From Phragmites australis (lineage: Eukaryota; Streptophyta; Magnoliopsida; Poales; Poaceae), in assembly GCF_958298935.1 (NCBI RefSeq), contig NC_084921.1, positions 48,037,001-48,101,000 on the forward strand: DNA of 64,000 bases, read 5' to 3'. The position numbers and the translations under genes are program-made. This document shows positions 49,895 to 62,289 of the stretch, in pieces (the stretch's first letter is position 1; each line of letters opens with the position of its first letter). The notes beneath the pieces are model-generated. The model worked only from the letters and a program-made list of their open reading frames with translations. It had not been told where the DNA came from and did not search any database.

Positions 49895-50212
49895 CATGCA
49901 GCACAACCTTTTTTCACACCCTCGAAGACCTATTTTTGTGCCCTCAAACCGTGACAACTTATTTTCACGTTTTTAGGCCTTGAAAAACAATTTTTCGAGC
50001 CTTCAGACCATGAAAACTGGTTTTTGAATATCCAGGTTGCCAAAACCCAGATTTCGCGTGATGAGGCCGCGCAAACCCAGATTTCACGTGATGAGGACGC
50101 GAAAACTCGTTTTTCACGGGACCAGGCCGCGGATAGGTATTATTTTTGTAAATTTCGGTATTTCCATATTATTTTTAAAATTTATGTACAAAATTATAAT
50201 ATTTAAAAAACT
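49895..50212. repeat. Right MULE subterminal repeat array and terminal inverted repeat
   Basis: Repeated ACCCAGATTTCGCGTGATGAGGCCGCG-type units (three in 50040-50120) precede the 95-bp terminal repeat 50118-50212. Units are inverted relative to those at the left end. Confidence 0.85.
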
Positions 50213-50223
50213 CATCATATGCC

Positions 50224-51105
50224 TCATGATGACGACATTACGGCACCCGTGCGTGCATTAGAGATGATAAGGGCATGTGCAGTGGTACAAACGACTACTG
50301 TCTGTAATACGATTCCATGTTACATATACGCAATATAATAGACAAGTTATTATGTAAGTTAGCTTTAAGTAATCTAAATGGCACATAATTGTTAAATGAT
50401 ATGTAGAAAGTTGAGACCGCAAATAACAAGCGATATCTATACAATGGAGGAAATACTGTCTATAACAGTGGTTGTCTGATATTTTAGATCATCTGTTAAT
50501 TAGTAGACGATATCTTTCTCTATTTTATTTCTCTTTCTTTCACGTCAGATAAAATTATAAGTGACTTTTTCTCTTGATAGCTAACATCACCTCTTTGTAC
50601 ACATCCTAAGACGTTGCGCCCTTTGATCCAGAGCGATTGAATGCAGGCCGTAAGCAGTTGCAAATTGGACCAAGGAATGGGCCGAGATGCACACGAGCGA
50701 TAAACCAGATCCAGCGTACACACAAGAACTGGGCTGAAATACTCATTCGCATGCTACAAACTGAAAGATCAGAAATCCCGAATGAACGCCGCTTTATACA
50801 GTGAATCGAGGCGAATCGGAATCATTGGAAGTTCTGCTTTTCCGAGAGAGAGAGAGAGCCAATCGAAATTCTTAGTTGTTGAACACTGTTGAATGAAGCT
50901 AAAACGCCTACCGCAGCCTTTCACACCCGGATGAATTGATCCTCCGTATACCAGTATAATACAGCTATGAGCACATTTAACTGACAAGTACAACACTCCT
51001 ATGTTTTTTTATACCACGGCAACCGGCAAAACAATTACACCTGAAACATCAAGGGCGCCCTACAAGGTAGTACAGACCACACTAACTGCTCAGCTGATCG
51101 CGCCC
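50224..51105 (-). other. 3' flank of the ICR gene
   Basis: The part nearest the stop codon (about 50770-51105) is probably the ICR 3' UTR. A (GA)n run AGAGAGAGAGAG is at about 50842-50857. No gene is recognised between it and the MULE end. Confidence 0.5.
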
Positions 51106-54100
51106 TCATTTCTTCCACATGCCGCTGATCCTCCTGAGCACGTTGCCGTTCTTCCTGGCCGCCGCATCGTCGTCCAACTCCTCGCACAGGCCCGCGTACT
51201 TGCCGCCCTCCCACGACTCGCTCCGCTCCATGACCTTGCCGTTCCCGCCCTTGCCCACCGTGAGCAGCGCCATGGCGGTCTCCGCGGCCTTCCGCCACTG
51301 CTCGGCCTGCACCCGCAGGCGCCTCAGCTCGGCCTCCATCTCCCCCTTCTTCGCGGCCTCCGCGGCGTCGGCCTCCGGCGTCCTGGCGGATCCCTTCTCG
51401 GATTCGTACTGCTGCAGCTCGAGCTTCAGCTGCCTGTTCTCCTGCAGTGCGCTCTGCAGCTGCTCTTTCAGCTCCTCGGCCGTGATGCCCGTTCTCATCT
51501 CAGCTTGTAGCTTCCTGTTCGCGTCCAGGGTGCGCCTCAGCTCCGAGTCCTTGTCGAACAGGCTCGCCTTGAGGAAGATGACCTCGGACTTGGCGCTCTC
51601 GAGCGTCGTGGCGAGCTTGCCGTGCCGCAGGTCCGACTCCATCTTTATCTGGTCCATGAGCTCGTACGCGCACTGCGTCTCCACGGTGCTCAGGATCTTC
51701 TCTTCTTGGAACCTAGCCTCTGCGGCCTCCAACTCCGATCTCAGCTCGGCGGCCTCGGAACCCGAGCAGTTGCAGCGCTCGCCGGCCTTTGCCGACGTCT
51801 CCGCCATCTCCTCCTCGAGAGCCTTGAGCTTGGCACGCGATTCTTCGAGCTCCTTGACCACGAGGCTGAACGAGTCCATCAGCTTGGAGCCGTCAGTGAG
51901 CAGCGAGTCGATCGTAGCTCGGCTCGCCTCCAACTGCTGCTTGCACTCCTCGTGCATGGCGCGCACCTGCGCCTCGGCCTCCTCGCTCGCCTTGAGCTTG
52001 ACCCTGAGCTCATCGATGGTGGCCAGCGCCTCCACCACGTCCTGCCTGCGATCGGCGCGCGCCGCGGCCGCCAGCTGCACGCGGAGGCGGTGCACCTCGC
52101 CCATGGCCGCGGCCAGCGCGGCCGAGTCGGCGGCGTGCTGCTTCTGCATGGCCTCCAGCTCCGACTGCCACGAGCGGTCGCGCTCCTGGGACAGCCTGCG
52201 CAGCTCGAGGAGCCGGGTCTCCTCGGCCGACGAGAGCTCGGCGAGCTGCGCCTCGGAGTCGCGGACCTGCGCGGAAGCCGCCGCGGCCTGCGCCCTTGCC
52301 TCCTCGGCGTCCTGCAGGGCCCGCTTCTTGGAGAGCTCGGAGGAGTGGAGCTGGTCCTTGGCCTTCTTGAGCTCGTCTTGCAGCTGCGACAGCTGGGACT
52401 CCAGCTCCGACACCTTCGTCGATGGCCTCCTTTTCTGGTGATTTCATTACACAGAAAGACAAATTAATGCCGACAAGATCACCGGTGGTATTAGTAGTAG
52501 CAGTCCCCAAACTCCAGTTGAAAAACCGGTGGTGATTTCCACAGTGACATGTTTAGATACGGAGTGCTAGTGTGAGCTTAAACCAATCGAAAATTGTTCT
52601 CGCAAATTATGCCTGAAGCAATTATTTGTGAGAATGCTGCTGGTTTGCTTAATTTCCTTGCCCTTTTCTGTTATCCTTAGAAAAACACAGTTTTTGAAAT
52701 GCTAGCAGCAATCTTGCTATCAAATAGTACTAGCTGATAATTCTGGTTAGTTCTCTGTATGAGAAAAGGACTAGCATGATAGCATCAGCGCACTTGAAAT
52801 GCACACCGACGTAATTAGCAAGTCTATTGTTCTGGGTGTTTGATAGGACCATAATCAGTGCAGACTGAGAATGGATACCAATTTTAATTACGCGTTTGCG
52901 AGTTCGCGTCAAGTCTATGAAATATGGCTGTTTTGCCGTGTTGGTTCCCCAGACAGGATTGGTAGCAGAACTGGCACCATTATCTTAATTCATCAGCTCG
53001 CTAGTAACACGAGGACGGGCTTCAATTATATCTAGGATTTGCTAACCATTCAATACCCCGGAGCAGTTGATGCAAATACAAAATACTTGTCTGTTTCAGT
53101 GTAAGTGGCTAATGTTCATAACGTGGCTAGTCTCACTATAATATTTTATCATGATAATCTTTGGTTAAAATTATTCTTATTAGTTTTTAATGTGGTTAGT
53201 GTTATTTAGTTACAAAATGTATAAAATAAAAATTAAAAATATGTTAGTGAAAAAGAAAATTATTTATGCTCTAAATTTGTACCTAAATCGTATACACACA
53301 TTGGTTCAATTTGTATATGTTTTGACAACTATTAAAATCGTGCATTAGGTGCAGACAGTCCAACTAAAATCAAAATAACTGTTGTCTTACCTTCGTGTTG
53401 ATTGATGTGACAACCTTAAACTATAGTCCTTCTTAATATTATTTAAAAAATTGAATTTTTTTCATTATTTTTCATTATGAATTTTAGCTATCGATTACTT
53501 GTATTTTACGTGAACTCTTTATTTAGGTATTTGATTTTTATAAGCCTGTATTTGATATGGATTCTTTTTTTTCTATTATAACCCCAATTTTAATTATTTT
53601 TTATTTTATTTTATTTTATTTTATTTTAACTTTTTATTTAGATATTTTGTTTCCCAAACTGTATGAAAATTGAACGGCTAATTTTCCAAAAATATTAATT
53701 TCGAATTTAGATATTTATTAATTGTATTTGATAAAGACTTTTTTATTTCTGACTTTAGCTATTTATTAATCGTATTTGTTATGTACTAGTTGGTTTAATC
53801 TAGACTATTAGATGCTCATAATAACGAGTGGTCTGATCTTTTGAATTTTGTGATTTTGAGAGTGAATATAGTGATTTCTTTTTCTTTTTAAATAATAATG
53901 TAATAGATAGATGAACAGTTTGCTCCATCAAAAGAGATACAGGATGAGACGGAGTGTCAAAGATTAGACGGATATATGGGTTGTTCTGTCTAATCACATA
54001 AACAACGAGAAAATAGAGAAAATTCGACGCATTTAAGAACACCTAACAGTCTTTCAAAAACTTGCCACAAACTTAATTTGACGAACTTTCTATGCTAAGA

Positions 54101-55527
54101 CACTATGACAGCACCGGCGTACCAAACGGCAATACTAAGAATTCCTTTTTTTAAGCCAAGCTACTGAAACTCTATTCTGAATTCCGAAATGGACTTTCCG
54201 GCCAAAAAAGATCTCTGAAATGGACCAACTCCTCAAGTAAACTAAAGACGAAACAGGGGGTTTGGGCCATTTACCTCTCTCTCCGCGCTCATCGCCATGC
54301 GGCGGTCGACCTTGGGGGTCAGCCCGGTGGGCGACTCGGCCGTTCTCGCCGTCCGGCTCGTCTTGTTGCTTCCTTGGGAGGACGTCCGTGTAGGGTGCTC
54401 CAAGGAGCCATTCCTTCATGCCAAGAACACACCAAGTAGAATCAGAAAACCTAAAAAAAATCACAAGACAGGCAAGCTCACACCTAAAGCAGCACATTAC
54501 CTGGAGCTGTTGCTGCTGGAATATAACTTGAGAAAATGCATTCTGTTCAGGGGCAGCATGACTACAGCAGGGGGAAGATTTCGGTGTCTCTCCTCATTTC
54601 AAACGCAAACAAAAAGTTTTTTCTTTGGGGGGACTCAAATCGAATCGAGTAAAACCAATTCAGAGCTCTAAGGAAAAACTGCGGAGCGATTGATTCTAGG
54701 CTAGCTGAAGCCGCTTCCGGAAGCACGAGACGGATCGAGCATCCAGCTCAAACCAGATGCGAAGAAGAAGAAGAAGAAGCAAGAGGCAATGGGGAACAAA
54801 GAATCCGAGGCCGGAAAGCGCAAGAGGCCGACAAGAAGTGGAGGGGCGGAGGAGCAACCGAGCGGAGGAAAGGGGCAGCGGCATTAACTTAACATAATCT
54901 CCTCCGCGTAGGCAAGCACGGGCGGGATCGAAAGGGGAGGGAGGGGGAGGGTGCTTTACAGATGCGGGTTAGTAACAAGTGGACCTGCCTGTCCTCCTTG
55001 GCTCCGAGCTCAAGAACCAGACAGGAGTTGCGCATGGAGCTATCTGCGAACAGTCACGGTCACATGCACCCTTGATTTGAAAACACGGTTTCTTCCTGGC
55101 TCCATGAAAAGATAAATAAAAAAAGGGACCGACAGATAGTGATAAGGAGGAAAATGTAGTTTAGAGCTGCCTAATTGCATGTTTCCATGTCACAGGCTCA
55201 TAGTTCGTAAATTCAGTGCTGTCTAGCTGTAACTGTTGAAAATCCATGAGCTGAGAGCATAAACAGTTCTTCCTGAACTCTCGTGAGGTGCTCATAGGGT
55301 CATACATGCTCCTTCAGGACATTGGCTAGTAGCCACACTGAAGAGTGAAGACCAGATCAGAGAACCACGATGCATATGCACATTGACCTGGGGAGGAGAA
55401 TCTAACATCGCAGAGTTTGATGCAAAGAGAAATAAACAAACCAAGCATGCAGCAATCATCAAACGGCACATGGAATTTAACTTGGAAGGGGATGAAACGG
55501 AACAAACCTTGTCTTGGCCGGCTGCAT
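51106..55527 (-). CDS. ICR/RIP family: interactor of constitutively active ROPs (coiled-coil ROP effector)
   Basis: Scaffold that binds active ROP GTPases at the plasma membrane or microtubules. Coding exons (minus): 55527-55508, 54413-54275, 52434-51106; total 1488 nt, 495 aa. The 20-nt first exon encodes MQPAKT plus two bases of Arg; joined to exon 2 it gives MQPAKTRNGSLEH, the family N-terminus. Exon 2 ends in TAESPTGLTPKVDRR...SAERE and exon 3 starts KRRPSTKVSELESQLSQLQ, the usual ICR junction. Residues about 60-440 are one long coiled coil. Near the C-terminus is the ROP-binding motif QWRKAAETAM, and the protein ends ISGMWKK. All splice sites are GT-AG. The 1.84-kb and 1.09-kb introns are AT-rich and unremarkable. 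A candidate start at 54559 or 54541 in an alternative exon (54501 onwards) also splices in frame, so a second N-terminus is possible. Confidence 0.93.
52435..54274 (-). other. Intron 2 of ICR gene, AT-rich, with (TTTTA)n
   Basis: 1840-bp intron. It is very AT-rich from 53100 to 53900 and includes a (TTTTA)n microsatellite at about 53598-53628. No other gene or element boundary is recognised. Confidence 0.75.
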
Positions 55528-57200
55528 GGTAGCTATATCTTTATCTCGGAACTCAGAGCCACACCGGCAGGCACTGCTACGGCTCCAAGAGGAAAGCTGC
55601 AACGAGACAAAAAGTAAAGTGGTCAGCTCCCTCTCTCCCTCTCGTGAAGGAGAGCAGGGAGATAGAGAGGCCAAGCTCTCTCTCTCTCTCTCTCTCTGCA
55701 CCTATCTAATCTTCACATGAGCAAAGCAACTAAATAATGGGCAATGCGGGAATTCGGCTGCTGCCTTGCCCGTGTAATCTAGCACTAACTAGTCCTCCAA
55801 CCACTTAGCCAACTACAAGGACAGACGTGTGGTTTTTTAACACCAGCTAATTGACATCCTTAAATTGGGGGACACATGGTGAGGTGTGCGCAATCCGATT
55901 CTTTAAGCTTCGCCACGGGTGATGGCTCTGGTCATGATCGCCACTGCTTGCTAGAAGAGATCGAGTAGTAGAAGGCCTACATGGGATGATGATGATGGTC
56001 CCTTGGAAGATAACACATTATACGCACGCACACCACTACAACCACCAGTCTTAAGGCTGCAGAAATGTAGGCCTGAAGCAAGCAGGAATCCACCGCCCCG
56101 CACACGGCTTCCCCTTTTGTTTTTGCTCTCTCTTAGTCTTTCCTCTTACTCCACGCCCTCACACAAAAGCAACGGCGCCATCCACACTCGGCACCGCTGA
56201 AAGCATGCATCCATGGTGCAAAAGTAGTTGGAGATGGCCGAATTGACAACCACACCCGGATACAGCAACCTCTTATGATTAACAGAAGCACAACAACAGC
56301 TAGAAGAAGAGACACGTATTGTTAGTTAGTGCTTCATCTTAGGTTTACGCACGTACCTCTGGAGGACTGGGCTCCTCTTCAGATGAGTGGAGGCGATGAG
56401 AGAAAAGCTTGGAGATGATCCAAAGCTTTACAGCTTGTTCGTACCTGGATAGATAAGTATGATGCAAGCTTGTGAGCTAATCTAGGCAGGCAGGTGATAG
56501 ATTTTGACTGGTATGAGAGGAAAGTGAAGTTGGAGATGGCTCCTCCAATAAGGAATGCATGCTGAATCGAATGGCAAACGAACTCTGAACTTTTGGACCA
56601 ATTCCAATGGAGAGGTGGCAACGCAAGCATTCGGGGCTGATTGATTGGACCGATCCTGCCATGCGTGGTGCAACCGCGCATGACGTGATGAGATGCATCA
56701 CGCATGCTCAGGAGTCAGGACATGGCGAGTGAAAGAAGAAGAAGCCTCACCTATCCGGCTAGGAACTAGTACAGAATGGTGGGCTGAAAGATGCCTTTCT
56801 TCTCCTCCTCCTCTCGTCTCCTCTGTGTCGCCTGGCCTTCATATCATGCTCTGGGAAGCCATTGCCAAAGGGGGCAAGAGGTGTGGACAGGGGGGCATCT
56901 GCACGGGGGAAGTAGGATGTCATCTTCTTTAAATAAGGAGGAAAGCAGACAGGTCGTGAGGATTGCAGAAGGCTGCAGAGAGCAGAGCCGCAAGAGGAAG
57001 AACAATCATTTCAGCGTGCTCAGTCTCCCGTGTAGAAAAATCAGTTGGAGTGAGATCTTCGGATCCATACTTGATGTTTCGACAATATTTTGCGATGAAT
57101 TCCAACACTCTCTGATGTTGCCGTTGGGCTCAATCATGTTGATCTCGGAGCTCGGATATAACGATCGATCCGTGATGTCAACTGGAGCTCTGCTTTGTTA
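55528..57200 (-). promoter_or_regulatory. Probable 5' UTR and promoter region of ICR gene
   Basis: A (CT)n run at 55676-55697 lies about 150 bp upstream of the start, i.e. GA-rich on the transcript strand, common in plant 5' UTRs. Scattered open frames (for example 56379-56705 minus and 56791-57207 plus) have no recognised product. No TATA box is assigned. Confidence 0.4.
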
Positions 57201-59023
57201 CGGCTGAAAAATAGAAAGAAAAGCTCGTAGTCGGTGGCGGCAACTGCGCACCTCACGTGCAAACCAAGATAAAATGGCTAAACGAAGCAAGTATGCAGTT
57301 CTAGCTCTACTTGCGGAGCAGGACTTTCGACTGAATTATGCATCGGTTCACTGTTCTGTTTTCCACCGTCTATACAGTTACTGCTCCAGATAAAAACCAG
57401 CAGATAATTAATCAACCGCACGGTGAAGAGTGTTTCTACAGTAGCATTTCACCACCGAAAGAGAAGGGCAGATCAGGTGTTTGTACTGTAGCCTTCCGCC
57501 GTGTCCGCGGAGGTGTCCCCCGCCGGTACGAAACGGTCACACGCATGGGCGACAAGGAGACCAGTCGGAGCAGAGACCCAGCTCGCGTCCGTAACACGAC
57601 GGATATATTGCTCCCGAGCTCGATCGACGCGGCGGACCACTCGCGGGCGGGGACGTTGGCTAGAGTACAAGCAACGCGCGCGCGCGCTCGTAGCGGCAGC
57701 ATGGCATGCAGCGGGCGCGGTTTTGGGCCGGCTCCCGCGCCGCGGTGCGCGATGCTGCCGCGCGCGGCCGGGCATGGGGTACGCGCCAAGCGGACTGCCG
57801 GGGGAGCGCCATGTGAACTCGCGCGCAGAAAAGTCGCATGTGAGCCGTTTCAGAGATCCTGCGCCAGGCGTGTACGGGCGGCTACTGCCAAATCAACGTT
57901 CATGCATGCCTCCCGGACCCCGTGTAGTTTCTGAAATGTACCGCACTGCTCGTTTTTTTTTCTCCTCTACGGATCTCAAGGCACGCGGTGCATTGGCTGA
58001 ATTCTGAACACCGAGAGCAAATCTTACTGACAGAACCAATCCATTGATTCGAATCCCGGTGCACCCGGCCGATAATGTTATCTGAAAGCAATCCTGCGTG
58101 CCTACGGTCTCGATCCTGAACACACGGCGATCACATCAAACAGCTGCCGGCGGGTAGACGCCGTACTTTAGTTGCTTGCCGTTGTATCCACTGCTCGGTT
58201 GACACCTACGTACGCCCAGCTCCGTCGTCCCGTCCACCGGCCGTCCGCTCGCACGTGCGTGCAGCGAATGCATTCAACACGCCGGCCGCTCCGCTCGTGT
58301 TGCGATCGCGACGACGGCTTTGGTTAGCAACCACCGAAGTAATGGCAAAGGCAAAAAAAAAAAAAGAAGATACGGCGTGCAGTGCCAGCTGATTATGCGT
58401 GCTCGACGGTTGGCGTCCACGTAGTACGTCGACGTGCTAGCTGCCGGTTCCCTAGCAGTCGGTCCTGTAGCCTTAGGCTTCCATGCAGCTCCACTGACCA
58501 GCTGGTATGGTCTTATATATCTTTCGCTCTACGTGGCTACTGTATTAGCGAACCTCTTTGTTTGGGACAAACCGGACGTCGTTTTCACGGAGGGCTGATC
58601 ACGATCGATCGACGATCCTCCGACTGGGAGAGCCAACCCTCGACGGTTCCAACCGTTGCGACTCTCAAGATCTGCTCGACGATACGGTTTCTGCTGATTA
58701 ATAAGCGGTGAAATATCTACGGTTTTTTAAATTATGATTTACTCCAGGCGCTCTGGTGTTTTACCTAAGAAGGACCGAGATGACACATAGCTTCGAGCCT
58801 GGGTAGATGTTGTGCTCGACGGCACCGTCTACCGGCTAAGCAAGCGCTCTGGGATCTAATAAGCATGAAAGTGAGAACGGTACTTGCTGTATTAATCAGC
58901 ACAAAAGCAACACCTCGTGAAACTCCAAAGTCGAACTTAAATAGAAATAGACACTGCAACAGCAATCTTCTAACAACATGAAGTGAACCTGCATGTCGAA
59001 ATCAAGGAGACCCTTCACGTATT

Positions 59024-59074
<51 letters not shown>

Positions 59075-60035
59075 AAATTTTTGGGATTTTGGGAGAAACT
59101 TTTGCAAAATTAATGGAGAAAAACTTTTGCAAAAAACTTGTGGGGATATTTTTTTTTTCCAAAAAGTATAACAAGAAGTCTCGGTCTACAAAAGGGAAAG
59201 TCTAGTGGAGTGGAGCTTACCTGGAAAGAACGGTGGGAAGGATGCGCGAGGGGACTGCTCGCGCGCACGCGCCCGACCGCCCGCTCATTAGCAGGCCCCA
59301 TGAACAAGCGAAGCCACTGCTCGACACTCTGAGAGAGTAGCCAGATTCGGGTTCAAAATTTTGCGAGTAGGCCGTGTTGCAATTCCAAACGAATCTGATG
59401 CGGCCCGGATATCCCGCCAATAAGGCCCACGTCACAATCACCTTATTCGCCCGCGCCCAGCCCACGCCACTGCTCATGCATGCACCCGCGACCCGACACC
59501 ACCAGGACGGCGCGTGCCAGCCTCAGCTTTGCACATCTGGTCCTGAGGAGAGGAAGGCCCAGTCCGTGAAACGCGGGACCGTTAGGGTCTTTTTATTTTT
59601 TGTCTATTTATTTAAATATTAATGTTAGAAAATATAAAAATAAAAAAACTCTGTGTTTGGTTGCCTATCCTAATGGACACGTATAATATAATAGATCAAC
59701 TTGTTTGATGGTTTATATTTATTGTTTTAATTTGGTTTGGGTGTGAATATATGTTTTCATTACGATTCGAGAGTAACCTTTATGAATCATAGTCTAGTTC
59801 GATAAATATAGATTCGTGCATTTATTTATATAGACGTACATATTTATCAATATTATAAAATATTTTAATACGAGCAACCAATTATAATCTTAACTTTTAT
59901 ATCTTTTTATACGACATCAGATTTGATTAAGCAAATAAAAAATTAATTTAGCTTATTCAGATAAATACACGAACAAAATATTTTTATTTTTAATAAATAT
60001 AAATTCACCGAGTCTAATTTCGCTGAGCCAGATAA
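57201..60035. other. Intergenic, no gene recognised; (CT)n microsatellite at 59029-59071
   Basis: The block 57480-57950 is GC-rich and gives overlapping open frames on both strands up to 198 codons, none resembling a known protein. A perfect (CT)n run of about 43 bp lies at 59029-59071. 59590-60000 is AT-rich. Confidence 0.5.
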
Positions 60036-60382
60036 GACCAACTCCAACGAAATCTTCAATCTGCAGAAATCGAGTGTTACAGTAATTTGTGGTGCACTGT
60101 AGCGCCTGTTTTCCTCTCCAACAGAAGCGGCATTACTCCCTACAGTGATACAGTTTGCCGAGCATAGGGGAATGGGAGAGGTAAACTTGCCGCCTACTGT
60201 ACCGATCCGTAACACTGTGCACTGAGTATGTGTGTGGGTTCGAGGGGAGGAGGAGAGTAATAGAAGGTAGGAAATAGGGTTTCTGTTAAAGATGAAAAAA
60301 ATAGAGAATGCTGTAATAGTATTAAAGAATTCTATAATAATATTATAAGTATGAATTTTTAAGTACCTGTTGAAGATGATTT
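60036..60382. mobile_element. Tourist-like MITE, 347 bp (copy 2 of family), upstream of VHA-a
   Basis: Flanked by TAA at 60033-60035 and 60383-60385. It is the inverted counterpart of 28428-28774, with identical length, sharing (reverse complement) AATATTATTATAG, ACTATTACAG and CTCTTGGAG/CTGTTGGAG segments and the CATCTTCAAC terminus. Its right end is about 330 bp from the VHA-a start codon, so it lies in the promoter or 5' UTR. Confidence 0.75.
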
Positions 60383-60716
60383 TAATATAATGCAAATCCA
60401 TCCGAAAACAAAGACAACCTTTTGCGTAGAAACCTGGAAACCCGGGGGGCCGAACGCCCAATGGAAACCTCGACCGGTCCGCGCCCACCCAGGGGGGCCC
60501 ACGGGCCAGCAGTGGCCGCCTTCCGAGCCGCTTCCTTCCTCTCCGATCCCCGATGGGTCATGGCAGTTGCGCACTTGCAATAGACAATAGAGTTTGAGAA
60601 TAGAATTAGACCGAGCCCCTCAGATCTGAGGCACACCACCGCACCGCGTCCTCCTCCTCGCGCGCGAACCTTCTGGAAGCTTCGGGAGGGGGCTCCGGCG
60701 GGAGGGAGCGGACGGG
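60383..60716 (+). promoter_or_regulatory. VHA-a proximal promoter and 5' UTR
   Basis: GC-rich sequence directly upstream of the start codon. GGGATGGGGGTG surrounds the ATG. No certain TATA box is visible. The start is fixed by the conserved [11 protein letters not shown]-terminus. Confidence 0.5.
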
Positions 60717-61884
60717 ATGGGGGTGTTCGACCGGCTGCCCCCGATGGACCACCTGCGGTCGGAGAAGATGTGCTTCGTGCAGCTCATCATCCCCGCCGAG
60801 AGCGCGCGCATCGCGGTCACCTACCTTGGCGAGCTCGGCCTCCTCCAGTTCAAGGACGTGAGTGCACCTCCCTCTCTCTCGCCGCCTGTCGCTCCCCACC
60901 CGCCTCTGGCCTTCTCGCCCGGATCGGCCTGATTCAACGTCGGGGCTCGTGATCTCTCTCCCGCCCCCGCTCGCTCGCGTCACGCTCCGTGCTGTGTTAG
61001 ATCTCGCTCTCAGCCGTGGTCCGACCGAGGGCTAATGTTTGATCTCGGGTGTCATTGGATCCCGAGGTTTGCCGCGCGTTTCTTGTTTGAGCTGGTTTGG
61101 GCGGCTGCTTTGATCCGTCAGTGGTTGCGAGGTCGTTTCAGATCAGTGGGCTCAAACCGGGTGGTCCCATTGAGGCCGCAGGTTCACGGGAGCGCCACAG
61201 AGATTTGATGATAAGCGTGGAATTGGATTAATGTGCTTTAGCTTCATTTGATCATATTCATAGTATCCATCTGTGTTGAGCTTGGGCCAGTTTAAGCAAA
61301 TGAATTGCCACTCTGTGTTTTGAGCCAGTCTGCACTAACGAATTATTAGAAATGTGGATAACCGTTTGTTGGTGATACCATGAACACAGAGTTGCATGCT
61401 TTTAAATGTCAAGTTTTACTGTTGAATTGACGTAATGAAACGAGTAGGGAAGTTTTTGTGTATGTGTAAGCTTTTATATGCTTAGTTTTACAAGCACTTT
61501 TTATACCTACCAATTATCATAACGGTGCTGTTTTTTTTATGTTGAGGAATTCAGTGTCTTTATCAGTTTATTTTAATGCTGTTTGAGGGAAAATATTAGA
61601 AGGATAGTAGGCTTTAGAATTTGTCATCTTCCCTGGTAATTTTTCTTTTCATGATATTTGCATTGTGAAACTGTATTTATTTTAGTTGGTGACTATATAT
61701 GAAGAAAGAGACATTACTTTTTGACTTTGTTGTTATGGTGTCATCGTAGAAAAAACAATAGCGCCTGCTTTCAATTTAAAAGTTTTGTTTCTGTTTGGCT
61801 GCAATGGATTTTGCTGATCTCTTTTCTTATCTTCTGCAGTTGAATGAGGATAAGAGTCCTTTCCAGCGTATATTTGTCAATCAG
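60717..61884 (+). CDS. V-type proton ATPase subunit a (VHA-a1-like), 5' part only
   Basis: Membrane-integral Vo subunit forming the proton half-channels of the vacuolar-type ATPase. Two coding exons are visible: 60717-60857 (47 codons) and 61840-61884 (15 codons), both phase 0, with donors GTGAGT at 60858 and GTATTC at 61885 and acceptor TCTGCAG ending at 61839. The protein starts [20 protein letters not shown] and continues [27 protein letters not shown], then [15 protein letters not shown]. This is the conserved N-terminus of the about 800-residue subunit, and FDRLPPMD is closer to the VHA-a1 (trans-Golgi) than the VHA-a2/a3 (tonoplast) type. All transmembrane segments lie beyond the window. 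The next intron holds a repetitive element and runs past 64000. Confidence 0.95.
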
Positions 61885-62289
61885 GTATTCCAGCTTATGT
61901 TATTCTTCATTTCATTTTTGTGTTGATCACATTACTTTGCACGCACCTGTGTTTTTATTCTACTACAAATGCCATATTTTACTTTCTATTCTTCTTCATG
62001 CATTTGTTGTATTGTTAGCAAAGATCTTTGCTTGGATGTTATGATTATGTAGTACTCAGATAGCATTCCTTGTTTATCTTGGACTATTCAATATGAAGTA
62101 AGACAGATGGTTAGGTTTTTAAGTTTTAACAAGACAGATCACTGCAAGGAAACTATCATATTGAGAATCATTATGGAGTTCTCTATTGATTTTTTGGAAT
62201 TTGGAATGGAAGACAAGAAAGATTATATAGAAAGTAATTTGTTGTTAGTCATTGTTGGAACTATTATCATCAACAGTAACTGAAGGGGT

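Larger units (their letters stand above)
42636..50212 (+). mobile_element. Mutator-like element (MULE), 7577 bp, with intact ends
   Basis: Left end 42636-42731 and right end 50118-50212 are inverted repeats of about 95 bp with high identity (left AAGTTTTTTTAATATTATAA; right, reverse complement, AGTTTTTTAAATATTATAAT). The element is flanked by an identical 11-bp sequence CATCATATGCC at 42625-42635 and 50213-50223, in the size range of MULE target duplications (usually 9-11 bp). Inside each end is an array of GTGAAAA / GTTTTCGCGGCCT motifs. The interior carries a degenerate MuDR-type transposase (44213-46842), a plant-mobile-domain-like fragment (47125-47600) and a cysteine-containing region (48040-49560), all reading plus. 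Stops and frameshifts show the element is no longer autonomous. Confidence 0.9.

Noticed and set aside
51119..52441. A 440-codon plus-strand open frame (and a 281-codon one at 51622-52467)
   Set aside because: They are antisense to the ICR coiled-coil exon. The minus-strand frame has conserved family motifs and proper splice sites; the plus-strand frames are composition by-products of GC-rich coiled-coil codons.
54501..54559. Start of ICR protein at 54559 or 54541
   Set aside because: It splices in frame but gives an N-terminus unlike the family; the 55527 micro-exon gives MQPAKTRNGS. Kept only as a possible alternative first exon.
57338..58007. GC-rich open frames up to 198 codons on both strands
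   Set aside because: Frames overlap in several phases with no recognisable protein and no consistent splice signals.
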